DNA from: MH13 sp042140245
GTDB taxonomy: Bacteria > Pseudomonadota > Alphaproteobacteria > Rhizobiales > MH13
Direction of reading: 5' to 3'
DNA: 64,000 bases
NCBI RefSeq assembly: GCF_042140245.1
Contig: NZ_CP159483.1
Span: 2,418,001 to 2,482,000 of the forward strand
This document shows, one piece after another, positions 44,121-52,238 of this stretch. The notes beneath the pieces were generated by a model that worked only from the letters and a program-made list of their open reading frames with translations, did not search any database and was not told the origin of the DNA. The translations under genes were made by a program, and so were the position numbers. Each line of letters opens with the position of its first letter. Position 1 is the first letter of the stretch.

Positions 44121-44690
44121 ATGAACGCACAGCATCAGCCGACAGGCTCAGCCTACTTCCTATCGGATCTCGGCACCGAAGTTGAAACCCACACCCTCTC
44201 GGTGGTTGTCACCAACGAGCCGGGGGTCCTTGCCCGCGTGATCGGCCTGTTTTCCGGTCGTGGCTACAACATTGAATCGCTCACCGTGTCGGAAACCCAG
44301 CACGAGAAGCACCTTTCGCGCATCACCATTGTGACGACTGGTCTTCCGGCGATCCTTGAACAAATACGCCACCAGCTCGACCGTTTGGTGCCGGTGCATC
44401 AGGTCTCGGACCTGACAGTCGAAGGCGCCGATCCGCTGGAGCGTGAGCTGGCTTTGGTGAAAGTGGCTGGCACCGGCGAGGCGCGGCTCGAAGCGCTACG
44501 TCTTGCACAAGCTTTTGGGGCAACCACCGAGGATGCGACGCTGGAAAGCTTCGTCTTCCAGCTTGCCGGTCGTCCACGTGAGATCGAACGGTTCATCGAT
44601 TTGATGGCTGAAATTGGCCTTGTCGAAGTCTCTCGCACTGGAATTGCAGCGGTTACACGAGGTGCGCAAGGTTTGGGTGGGGCGGTCTAA
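44121..44690 (+). CDS. ilvN: Acetolactate synthase small (regulatory) subunit
   Basis: 189 residues. N-terminal ACT domain (HTLSVVVTNEPGVLARVIGLFSGRGYNIESL, cited as residues ~18-48) that binds valine for feedback inhibition, then the C-terminal ALS_ss domain (ERELALVKVAG; RPREIERFIDLM). GAGAGAAAG upstream of ATG. 21 bases after ilvB; forms the holoenzyme with it. Confidence 0.96.
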   Translation: MNAQHQPTGSAYFLSDLGTEVETHTLSVVVTNEPGVLARVIGLFSGRGYNIESLTVSETQHEKHLSRITIVTTGLPAILEQIRHQLDRLVPVHQVSDLTVEGADPLERELALVKVAGTGEARLEALRLAQAFGATTEDATLESFVFQLAGRPREIERFIDLMAEIGLVEVSRTGIAAVTRGAQGLGGAV

Positions 44691-44815
44691 CAACTTAAAG
44701 TAGAAATTACCACTCACTTGCTTGCCCAATACTTCGTGCGACTGCGTACCGATACGCTTTGTTAACGCCAAGAGCCCTACGCCCTGCATGAATTGTGCAA
44801 AAAAGGGTGGCTGGC

Positions 44816-46300
44816 ATGTTTGGTTTTTTGGGTCGTGGCAACGCGTTGACGATGCAGTCGGAAGTCTTGGGTGGCCTGGCGTCATGCGTGATGATTGCCG
44901 ATGCAAACGACATCATCATTTATGTCAACAAAGCGCTGATCGCCTTCCTGAAACAGGCCGAAGCCGACATTCAGGAAAAGCTGCCGCACTTTAAAGTCGA
45001 CGAGCTTGTTGGCTCGAACATGCACATTTTTCACAAGAACCCTGACCATCAGAAAGTGATGATGGCCAAGATGGATCGTGCGTTTGAAACAACCATCCAG
45101 GTTGGCAAAGCCAAGTTCGATCTGAAAGCTGAACCTGTAAAAAGTGGCGGCAAGCGCCTCGGCACCTTCGTGGAATGGCGTGATGCTGCCGAACGCATTG
45201 CGCGCGATGATTATCAGGCGCAGATCGAAGCGGTGGGTCGCAGCCAAGCGGTGATATCTTTCACGCCGGACGGCACGATCCTGGATGCCAATGCCAACTT
45301 TCTGGCGGCCACCGGATACACCCGTGATGAGATCGTTGGTCAGCATCACCGAATGTTTATGCCCGGCGAAGCTGCGTCTCAGCCTGCATACGAAGAGTTT
45401 TGGGACTCGCTGCGCAGCGGCAAGGCCCAGGTTGCTGAGTTTGAACGGATCCGCAAAAACGGTCAGCCGCTTTGGATTCGTGCAAGCTACAGCCCGCTGC
45501 TCGACCCTGATGGCAATGTCTACCAGGTGGTGAAGTTTGCCGTTGATATCACCGATGAGATCGACAGCCGCGAGCGTCGCAGGGCCGCGCAAGAAACCAT
45601 CGCCACCGACATCGCTGAAATCACTGGTGCTGTGTCGAGCACAAGCCACCAGGCCGCCAGTATCGCGACCTCATCTGATCAGGCGTCCGACAATGTGCAA
45701 TCGATGGCCGCCGGCATTGAAGAGCTTGTTGCGTCTGTAAACGAGATCAACGCTCAAGTTGTGGAAGCCAGCACCATCTCGCAGCAGGCTGAACAAGAGG
45801 CCAAGCGGACCACGGAGACCGTGGCAGGGCTTTCGGAAGCCGCTGGCGAAATTGAAAATGTGGTCAAGCTTATCTCCGATATTGCCGAGCAAACCAACTT
45901 GCTGGCGCTGAATGCCACGATCGAAGCCGCGCGGGCCGGGGAGGCCGGTAAGGGCTTTGCGGTTGTCGCTAGCGAGGTGAAGAGTCTTGCCACGCAAACG
46001 GGCAAGGCAACGGAAGAGATCGGCCAGAGCATCACCAGGGTGCTCACCAGCACCAACGAAGCAGTTGATGCGATCAAGATGATCTCTGACACCATCATGA
46101 AAGTGAATGAGATCACCACGGTGATTTCGTCGGCTGTTGAGGAACAGTCGGCCACGACCAGCGAGATGTCAGGCTCCATGCAGGTAGCCGCTGATGGCGT
46201 GCGCCAGATCAGCGAGGGCGTGCGCGAGATTGCTGATGCAGCGCAGCTGGTTGATAGCTCGGTGCAGAAGGTGCAAGCGGCATCCAGCGCGCTCGGCTAG
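44816..46300 (+). CDS. Soluble PAS-PAS methyl-accepting chemotaxis-type protein
   Basis: 494 residues from ATG 44816 (AAGGGTGG upstream). No membrane segment. PAS 1 at about 15-125 (CVMIADANDIIIYVNKAL), PAS 2 at about 135-255 (VISFTPDGTILDANANFLAATGYTRDEIVG; VVKFAVDITDE), then an MCP signalling domain from about 290 with the hairpin tip ISDIAEQTNLLALNATIEAARAGEAG and EVKSLATQTGKATEEIG. A cytosolic redox or energy sensor feeding CheA/CheW is likely; no heme- or FAD-specific residue is assigned. Confidence 0.93.
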   Translation: MFGFLGRGNALTMQSEVLGGLASCVMIADANDIIIYVNKALIAFLKQAEADIQEKLPHFKVDELVGSNMHIFHKNPDHQKVMMAKMDRAFETTIQVGKAKFDLKAEPVKSGGKRLGTFVEWRDAAERIARDDYQAQIEAVGRSQAVISFTPDGTILDANANFLAATGYTRDEIVGQHHRMFMPGEAASQPAYEEFWDSLRSGKAQVAEFERIRKNGQPLWIRASYSPLLDPDGNVYQVVKFAVDITDEIDSRERRRAAQETIATDIAEITGAVSSTSHQAASIATSSDQASDNVQSMAAGIEELVASVNEINAQVVEASTISQQAEQEAKRTTETVAGLSEAAGEIENVVKLISDIAEQTNLLALNATIEAARAGEAGKGFAVVASEVKSLATQTGKATEEIGQSITRVLTSTNEAVDAIKMISDTIMKVNEITTVISSAVEEQSATTSEMSGSMQVAADGVRQISEGVREIADAAQLVDSSVQKVQAASSALG

Positions 46301-46356
46301 CACGCCGTTCAACATTTCGCTGGTTTCGCTGGGGGCGACTCGGCTAAACCCGCCTT

Positions 46357-47454
46357 ATGAATCTGTCCCCTCAACAAGAAGATGCCATCAAGGCTGTACG
46401 CGCTTGGTTTCGCGCGCCTGATCGCCCTGTTTTTCGCCTCTTTGGCTTTGCCGGTACTGGTAAAACAACGCTCGCGCGTTTGATTGCTGAGGATGTGGAC
46501 GGCGATGTGCAGTTTGCCGCCTTTACCGGCAAGGCTGCGCAGGTTCTGCGCTCGAAAGGGGCCGAGAACGCACGCACCATTCACTCGCTCATCTATCGAC
46601 CCAAAGGCGAAGAGGCTGACGATGAGACAGGCGAGTCCTCGCCACTCTTCTCCCTCAATCGCTCTTCGCCTGTCTCCAAGGCTGATTTGGTCATCATCGA
46701 TGAGTGCTCCATGGTTGACGAAGAACTTGGGCGCGATCTTCTTTCCTTTGGCACGCCGATCCTGGTGCTAGGCGATCCGGGTCAGTTGCCACCGGTGTCT
46801 GGCGGCGGGTTTTTCACCGATCACGAGCCGGATGTTCTGCTTACCGAAATTCACCGCCAGGCGCGTGAAAACCCCATCATTGAGATGGCCGACATCGTGC
46901 GCATGGGCGGGACGCTTGAGCATGGCTCGTATGGTGAGAGCCGCGTCATCGGGCGTTCCGAAGTCGATCAGAGCGAAGTGCTGGATGCTCATCAGGTGCT
47001 GGTCGGGACCAACAAGACACGCCGCAAATACAATCGCCGTCTACGCGAGTTGAAGGGTTATGCCGGGCTGTTGCCGTCACAAGGCGACAAGCTGGTCTGT
47101 CTGCGTAACCGGTCGGAGAAAGGGCTGCTCAACGGCTCGCTCTGGCACGTAGCGTCTGTCGGTCGGCGCAAGGGCAACACGTTACAAGCGTTGGTGCGCG
47201 CTGAAGATGAGGGTGTGAGCCAAAAGGTGCGCCTCTCGGCGATGGCTTTTGAAGACCCAGAGAACGCCCCTCCTGTGCCGCGATCCATGGATGCGTTTGA
47301 TTTTGGCTACGCTTTGACGGTTCACAAAGCTCAAGGCTCGCAGTGGGACCACATCGTTCTTTTTGATGAAAGTTGGGCTTTCAAAGACTATCGCGAGCGC
47401 TGGCTCTACACGGCGATCACGCGGGCGGCGGAGCGGCTGACAATCGTTAGGTGA
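46357..47454 (+). CDS. RecD/Dda-like ATP-dependent DNA helicase
   Basis: 365 residues, SF1B. Walker A LFGFAGTGKTTLARLI, Walker B LVIIDECSMVD, motif III LVLGDPGQLPPVSGGGF, and C-terminal motifs V/VI GYALTVHKAQGSQWDHIVLFDES and YTAITRAAERLTIV. Shorter than RecD2; a compact 5'-3' helicase possibly acting in replication-fork or recombination repair. Stand-alone with no RecBC nearby. Confidence 0.92.
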   Translation: MNLSPQQEDAIKAVRAWFRAPDRPVFRLFGFAGTGKTTLARLIAEDVDGDVQFAAFTGKAAQVLRSKGAENARTIHSLIYRPKGEEADDETGESSPLFSLNRSSPVSKADLVIIDECSMVDEELGRDLLSFGTPILVLGDPGQLPPVSGGGFFTDHEPDVLLTEIHRQARENPIIEMADIVRMGGTLEHGSYGESRVIGRSEVDQSEVLDAHQVLVGTNKTRRKYNRRLRELKGYAGLLPSQGDKLVCLRNRSEKGLLNGSLWHVASVGRRKGNTLQALVRAEDEGVSQKVRLSAMAFEDPENAPPVPRSMDAFDFGYALTVHKAQGSQWDHIVLFDESWAFKDYRERWLYTAITRAAERLTIVR

Positions 47455-47525
47455 GCTTGGCGAAGCAGGGCTTTTTTGAAAGTGTCTGCGCGATCTTTGG
47501 CGTAAGATTCAACCTTGGCACCCTC

Positions 47526-47565
47526 TGAAAAAGAAAATGGGCCGACGCTTGGGAGGCGTCGGCCC
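47526..47565 (-). terminator. Intrinsic terminator of the BTLCP gene (minus strand)
   Basis: GGGCCGACGC (47539-47548) and GCGTCGGCCC (47556-47565) form a perfect 10-bp stem. Read on the minus strand it is followed by ATTTTCTTTTTC, placing it at the end of the transglutaminase-like peptidase transcript. Confidence 0.8.
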
Positions 47566-47652
47566 GCTGGCCCGATCTTTGGGGACGGGGAGGGTGGGGA
47601 CGTGACCGGACCAGTGTTCGATGAGCGTTTCAAAAACGCCAAGACGAGTTGC

Positions 47653-48228
47653 TTAGGCGCGGCCGTCGTTGATCGAGGCCCATACGGTTTCATCAAACTC
47701 AGATTGGCGTTTGATGTAGTGGTATGAGGTCTCATCCCAGCGCAGGACGTTTGCTTCCTGATTGTCCAAAACGAAGTCGCCACGATCAGTGCGCACAGTG
47801 AGGACCGCATGACCCTCGCCGGAACGTTCACGGACAACGGTGATCAGCAATGCAGACGCTGGCCAGCCGCGATCAATGAGCATTTGGCGCTTCATCAGCA
47901 CATAGTCTTCGCAATCGCCGTAATTGGTCGGCATCGTCCAGACTTCTGGATGGCCATAGAGCTCGGCGTCGGTGACTGGCAGAATGGTTTGGTTGACGTG
48001 GGTGTTGATGGCCAGCAAATCCCGCCATGAACTCTCACTGAGTTGAACGACACTTGGCGACGCTGTGCGTTGCACGCATGCCGATGGCTCGCGTTGGCAA
48101 AGCTGAACATAACCGATAGGTGCACTCGTCGCCCCCAATACTTCCATATAAGGCAACTCCGCGTGAGCGACGCCCATTTGCCCTGCGAACAGTGTGGTTG
48201 CAATAATCCCAAGAACTTTATTGCGCAT
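47653..48228 (-). CDS. Bacterial transglutaminase-like cysteine peptidase (BTLCP)
   Basis: 191 residues. Signal peptide ending near residue 23 (GQMGVAHAE). The core has the Cys in NYGDCEDYVLMKRQML, the His in GEGHAVLTVRTDRGD and the Asp in FVLDNQEANV, the triad of the PF06035 family. In other proteobacteria, BTLCP members such as LapG act in the periplasm and are linked to c-di-GMP control of surface adhesins; no adhesin or LapD partner is seen nearby. ATG start. Confidence 0.92.
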   Translation of the reverse strand: MRNKVLGIIATTLFAGQMGVAHAELPYMEVLGATSAPIGYVQLCQREPSACVQRTASPSVVQLSESSWRDLLAINTHVNQTILPVTDAELYGHPEVWTMPTNYGDCEDYVLMKRQMLIDRGWPASALLITVVRERSGEGHAVLTVRTDRGDFVLDNQEANVLRWDETSYHYIKRQSEFDETVWASINDGRA

Positions 48229-48533
48229 GGAACCCCTCCTTGTTGTGGAGATGGTTCTAGCAATCGCGTTTTACTTTGCAGTTCAGGTTCAAATAGCAAT
48301 TTTATTCAGTATTTTATTGTATTTATCGCGTATTTTATTTGCTTTTAAATTGTATTTGATGCGCCTTTGTGGCGTATTTGATGAAAAGTTTAATCAATCG
48401 ACGCTGAGGCCCGCGCCACAAAGGAATACGGTCGGCCTGAGGGTGCCTGCTGCTAACCATTGTGCGTCGAAGGGTGGTGTTGCCAGCCCGTGATTTGGCA
48501 ACATTCTTGTCGGTTAGGCGGTGTTTTTTGTGC
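48229..48533. other. AT-rich intergenic region
   Basis: Between about 48290 and 48400 the sequence becomes strongly AT-rich (repeated TATTTTATT/GTATTT units), unlike the rest of the window. It lies directly upstream of the minus-strand BTLCP gene and probably holds its promoter. No ORF with recognisable homology. Confidence 0.5.
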
Positions 48534-48561
48534 AAAAAAAAGCCGCGCTTGTTGGCGCGGC
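48534..48561 (-). terminator. Terminator of the PilZ gene (minus strand)
   Basis: GCCGCGC (48542-48548) and GCGCGGC (48555-48561) form a 7-bp GC stem. The plus-strand A8 at 48534-48541 gives T8 after the hairpin on the minus strand. On the plus strand it is followed by a T6 run a few bases away, so it may work both ways. Confidence 0.75.
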
Positions 48562-48644
48562 ATTCGGTTTTTTGTCTGAGAGAGGTCGGTCAGCTCATTT
48601 TAAAGGAGCTGGCAAAAAGTGTCTTCGAGCGAAAGCCAGTCTAT

Positions 48645-49256
48645 CTAGCTAACGAAAGCGCCTGATGTATCGCCGTCTTTTTGGACTGTAGCGAATTCCA
48701 GCGCGATACCATCTTCCAGATGTCGCACGACGCGGGCCCGCATGTTGCCAAGGTGGATCATGGAATTTACGGCGGGGCGCACGGTGGTGCGCACAGCTGC
48801 ACCGGACAAGGAAATGTCGAGGACGGCACATTGATACTCACGCCCATCGGGCATTGTGAGGCGTGTGTAGGGATTTTCCACCGGCTGCCGGTCGTGGCGG
48901 CGATCTTCTGGCAAATCGAGAATGTCTTTGTTTGCCAGGTAGGTGAGTTGCGAGGCCAGCTTGTCGCGTTTGCGCGCAGAGGCATTGATGCTCATTGCAA
49001 AGCCGCCGCTGATGTGGCGCGATATCGTGCCTTCAACGCGGCCAATGTGATCAATATAGGCGACGATGCGGTCGCCAATGTTGCCGGTAACTGGAGAAAT
49101 GATGCCTGCACCACCGGGTGACATGTCGATCACTTGGCAGGGATATTCTTGCCAATTGGGCAGCATGAAACGGCCGAGCAAATTCACTTCCACCCGCTGG
49201 AAACGGCGGCGGTCGGCGGCGTGAGAGGAGGCTACTTCAAGGGCGCTGGACAACAT
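48645..49256 (-). CDS. Tandem PilZ domain protein
   Basis: 203 residues. First PilZ domain (about 15-100) opens with RRRFQRVEVNLLGRF and contains IDMSPGGAGI, the RxxxR and DxSxxG c-di-GMP-binding elements. A second PilZ-like domain (about 118-200) has RRHDRQPVENPYTRL and LDISLSGAAVRT, with the RxxxR motif imperfect. Likely binds c-di-GMP or is a descendant. Ends at its own terminator; the PAS_5 gene is upstream in the same orientation, 124 bases away. Confidence 0.85.
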   Translation of the reverse strand: MLSSALEVASSHAADRRRFQRVEVNLLGRFMLPNWQEYPCQVIDMSPGGAGIISPVTGNIGDRIVAYIDHIGRVEGTISRHISGGFAMSINASARKRDKLASQLTYLANKDILDLPEDRRHDRQPVENPYTRLTMPDGREYQCAVLDISLSGAAVRTTVRPAVNSMIHLGNMRARVVRHLEDGIALEFATVQKDGDTSGAFVS

Positions 49257-49380
49257 CGATACATCGCTAAAGCGTGGGCAATCGATTGCACCATGCCATC
49301 CTTTAAGTAAATGACGGCTAAACGCGGCGATGTTTACAGTGTCTTATGTGTCGAAGTCTCAGTTGTGAGCGTGCGACGCC

Positions 49381-50070
49381 CTAAGTGGTGCGCCCACCGG
49401 CAATGACACGGAACGCCTGACGACGGGCGTTGGCGCGGGTTTCGGATACATTGGTGTCGCGCACCGAAATGCCAAAATCACCATCCACCAAATCGTCTGC
49501 CGCGCGTTCATCGCCAAACAGATCATCATCCAGCAATGCATCGGCGTTGACCGCGTGGCGCAGGAAAGCAGGCTGTTCATCGGGCCAGATGAGGCGCATC
49601 GATGTGATCTCGTGACGCTCGACCGGATGAAGACCAAGCCAGTAGTCAGAGTCTGAAGGAACGGCGATGCCCAAAATGCGAGGGTAGTCCTCACCGCCAT
49701 AACGCAATGGCAGCAACAACATCTCAAAGGGCGCGCGATTGCCGCGCGCGTTCACCCCATTGAACCCGACAACGGCTGCGGCGGCATCCTCACGGATGGC
49801 CAACATCATGGTGTCGATGGCTTCAAGATCCCGTTCACCCCAAAACTGACCGAATGCGCGACCTTTCAGTTCACGGCAATAGGACGCACAAAGGGATGAG
49901 CCAGCAAGGCGGTAAGTGAAGTTGGTGCCAGACACATGCTCAAGGATAAAGACATCGCTGAGCAGGGATTTGATGGCGGCAGGCTCGATGTCGCGGCGTT
50001 CTGGGGCAGGGCGGCTGCCACGCAGATCATCCCAGTATTGATAGAGGCGTTTTGCGCTTACCGACTTCAT
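49381..50070 (-). CDS. PAS_5 (PF07310) domain protein
   Basis: 229 residues. LYQYWDDLRGSRPAPERRDIEPA and FILEHVSGTNFTYRLAGSSLC are diagnostic of this alphaproteobacterial PAS family, continuing RAFGQFWGERDLEAID and FEMLLLPLRYGG. The C-terminal ~55 residues are acidic and probably disordered. The domain likely senses a small ligand; the target is unknown. Neighbours a PilZ protein. Confidence 0.88.
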   Translation of the reverse strand: MKSVSAKRLYQYWDDLRGSRPAPERRDIEPAAIKSLLSDVFILEHVSGTNFTYRLAGSSLCASYCRELKGRAFGQFWGERDLEAIDTMMLAIREDAAAAVVGFNGVNARGNRAPFEMLLLPLRYGGEDYPRILGIAVPSDSDYWLGLHPVERHEITSMRLIWPDEQPAFLRHAVNADALLDDDLFGDERAADDLVDGDFGISVRDTNVSETRANARRQAFRVIAGGRTT

Positions 50071-50290
50071 GACATCTCAACCACTGTTTACTTTTGTGTC
50101 TCACAAGGAGACAGGCTTTGTGTATGTGTTGATGCGCTAATCAGCACGGATTGCTATGAAATGCAGGCGGTTGTGATGATTAACCTTAACAAGGTGTTAC
50201 GCTTGCCCCTGTCTGTGGATTGCAGCACGTTAAGGCCACACACACCTTTGGTTTTCTTGACAAAACCATCACATCGACGGGCGTTGTGCT
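50071..50290. other. Intergenic region upstream of candidate small RNA
   Basis: No convincing ORF. It includes TTGACA at 50257-50262, a good -35 element, but a matching -10 about 17 bases on is weak. Confidence 0.4.
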
Positions 50291-50384
50291 GCGCATTCTG
50301 ACGGTTTCCAGACTCTCATTTGAATGCGCGCCACCGAATAGGGGATGTGACCAGCCGCTGGCGAAAGCCGGCGGCTTTTTTTTG
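50291..50384 (+). ncRNA. Candidate small RNA or leader RNA
   Basis: Starts about 28 bases after a TTGACA box. It contains an 8-bp inverted repeat, GCGCATTC (50291-50298) with GAATGCGC (50322-50329), and ends in a strong terminator hairpin at 50353-50384. No protein-coding gene on the plus strand ends before this terminator, so an independent ~95-nt transcript or an attenuated leader of the downstream rhomboid gene is likely. Not matched to a known family. Confidence 0.35.
50353..50384 (+). terminator. Strong intrinsic terminator
   Basis: AGCCGCTGGC (50353-50362), GAAA tetraloop, GCCGGCGGCT (50367-50376), then a run of T. One T-G pair in a 10-bp stem. No plus-strand CDS precedes it, so it either ends a small RNA or controls the rhomboid gene. 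Confidence 0.85.
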
Positions 50385-50495
50385 CCGTTTGGGCGCGTAA
50401 GGCACGGTCGCATCATGTCGCGTCCTGTCTATATAAGGGCGAGGCGCTGCCTGATGGCGGATGCTTAAACGCTAAGAACACAGAAGGCAGGCGCT

Positions 50496-51287
50496 ATGGA
50501 GCCGTTGAGACAATCTGGACAGGGTGACGGTGATGGACCGCTCTATCGCGCGCCACCACCACCGCGTGAGCCTGCCTTCAATGTGCCGCCCTTACTGCTT
50601 GGCTTGGTTGTGCTGCTTGCCGCTATCCATGGGTTGGTGACGTACGGGCCGCGCGAACTGGGCACGGAGATATTTCTCAACCTGGCGTTTTTCCCGGCGC
50701 GCTTGTTGGCCTCTGATGAGGTGCTGGCGCAGTTTTTTGCAGGCCCAGCATGGGCGGGTTATCTGACCTTTGCATCCTACGGCCTGCTTCACGGCAGCTG
50801 GATGCATTTGGGTGTGAACGCCCTGTGGCTGGTGACGTTTGGCGCGCCCGTTGTTCGCCGTCTTGGTACGCAGCGCTTTCTAGCGCTTTTGGTGCTGGGT
50901 ACGATTGCCGGTGCGCTCACCCATGTGCTGATCCATTGGGGCAGTGCTGCACCGCTCGTCGGGGCATCGGCTGGTATTTCAGCTGTGATGGGTGGGGCGG
51001 CACGTTTTGTTTTCGACCCGCGCGATCGTGGCATGTTCATCGCGCTGCGGCATCCAGAGCTGCTGCGCGAGCGGCCGGTCCAGTCTTTGCGTGATCTGTG
51101 GAGCAATCCCACCGTTTTGGTTTTTTGCGGTATGTTGATCGTCTCGAACCTGCTGTTCGGTGCGATTTCTGTGCCCGGTGTGGACGAGGGTTCCAGCATT
51201 GCCTGGCAAGCTCATTTGGGTGGGTTCGCGCTCGGTTTCTTCGGCTTTCCTCTGTTCGACAAGCGCCCCCGCATCCGGCCGGTCTGA
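50496..51287 (+). CDS. Rhomboid family intramembrane serine protease
   Basis: 263 residues, six or so membrane helices. The catalytic Ser is in VGASAGISAVMGG, and the His in WQAHLGGFALGFFG; YGLLHGSWMHLGVNALWLV supplies the HxxxN oxyanion element. Proline-rich cytosolic N-terminus (RAPPPPREP). ATG with AGGCAGG-like site upstream. Cleaves membrane proteins in the bilayer; target unknown. Confidence 0.92.
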   Translation: MEPLRQSGQGDGDGPLYRAPPPPREPAFNVPPLLLGLVVLLAAIHGLVTYGPRELGTEIFLNLAFFPARLLASDEVLAQFFAGPAWAGYLTFASYGLLHGSWMHLGVNALWLVTFGAPVVRRLGTQRFLALLVLGTIAGALTHVLIHWGSAAPLVGASAGISAVMGGAARFVFDPRDRGMFIALRHPELLRERPVQSLRDLWSNPTVLVFCGMLIVSNLLFGAISVPGVDEGSSIAWQAHLGGFALGFFGFPLFDKRPRIRPV

Positions 51288-51461
51288 GCTTTGCACGGCG
51301 CCAAGCTCTGCAACATGGCGACATGGCGCGTGATGGGCCGTGGCGTTGGTTGCTCTTGCCAATCTGGGGTTCGTTAGCGCATGCTCATGGTGCTGAAGCA
51401 GCCCATGCAAGTTGCTGTTAGGTAAAGGAACAAGAACATCAAAGTCTAAGAGGGGGAAACT

Positions 51462-51893
51462 ATGCAAGTGAGCGCATTGTTGGCTGAAAAAGGCCATGAG
51501 GTTGCGACCGCCAGTCCAGACACACCGATGATGGGCATCATCGAAAACCTCTCGGACAAAAACATCGGTGCCATTATCATCGTCAATGAGCGGCACGGTG
51601 TGGCTGGTATTATTTCAGAGCGCGATATTGTTCGCTCATTGGCGCAGCATGGTGCAACGGTGTTTGACCAGCCCGTGTCGAGCTACATGACCCAATCGGT
51701 CGTCACATGTGCGGAGCACGAGTCGGCCCATGACCTAATGGCCAAGATGACGGCTGGTCGGTTCCGTCACGTGCCTGTTGTGTCAGACATGCGACTTGTT
51801 GGTGTGATCTCAATTGGCGATATCGTCAAAGCGCGCATCGAAGAGGTTCAGCGGGAAGCTGAAGCGCTACGCGATTACATCGCATCCAGCTAA
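51462..51893 (+). CDS. Tandem CBS-domain protein
   Basis: 143 residues, almost entirely two CBS motifs: NIGAIIIVNERHGVAGIISERDIVRSLA and GRFRHVPVVSDMRLVGVISIGDIVKARI (cited in parts). AGGGGGAAACT precedes the ATG. Probably binds adenine nucleotides as an energy sensor; the partner is unknown. Confidence 0.92.
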   Translation: MQVSALLAEKGHEVATASPDTPMMGIIENLSDKNIGAIIIVNERHGVAGIISERDIVRSLAQHGATVFDQPVSSYMTQSVVTCAEHESAHDLMAKMTAGRFRHVPVVSDMRLVGVISIGDIVKARIEEVQREAEALRDYIASS

Positions 51894-51901
51894 GTCAGAG
51901 A

Positions 51902-52135
51902 CTAGTTCGTTGATGTCTCATCACCGTCAGTGCTCTGACCGGTGTCTTGATCGTCATCACCAAGTGTTGGCACGCCCTGCGTGGTTGAACTTTGCATCAG
52001 TATGTTCTGCTGGTTCTGAGCGTTCACCGGGCTCTGTACTTGGGCTTGGACGGGTGCGCCAAAGGTAAATAGGGCAGCAACCAGCACGCTCAAAAGGGCC
52101 GATAGGGCTAGCACTTTGCGCAAGTCGTCGATCAT
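51902..52135 (-). CDS. Small exported hypothetical protein
   Basis: 77 residues. A clear signal peptide (LALSALLSVLVAALFTFGAPVQAQ in positions ~8-31) is followed by a short Gln/Asn- and Asp/Thr-rich tail with no fold. ATG start. Not recognised. It sits between the CBS and patatin genes; could be a real small secreted protein or a remnant. Confidence 0.55.
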   Translation of the reverse strand: MIDDLRKVLALSALLSVLVAALFTFGAPVQAQVQSPVNAQNQQNILMQSSTTQGVPTLGDDDQDTGQSTDGDETSTN

Positions 52136-52238
52136 GGCATCGGATCCGTTGCGGCGGCTCGGGGGGTGGCCACCAGATTAACGGAGAGCCTAAGCGCAAA
52201 GCATTGCTCCGCCGTTAACAGAGCGTTAGCGCGGGCGG

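Noticed and set aside
50220..50468. 82-codon plus-strand ORF
   Set aside because: Runs through a strong terminator hairpin; no homology.
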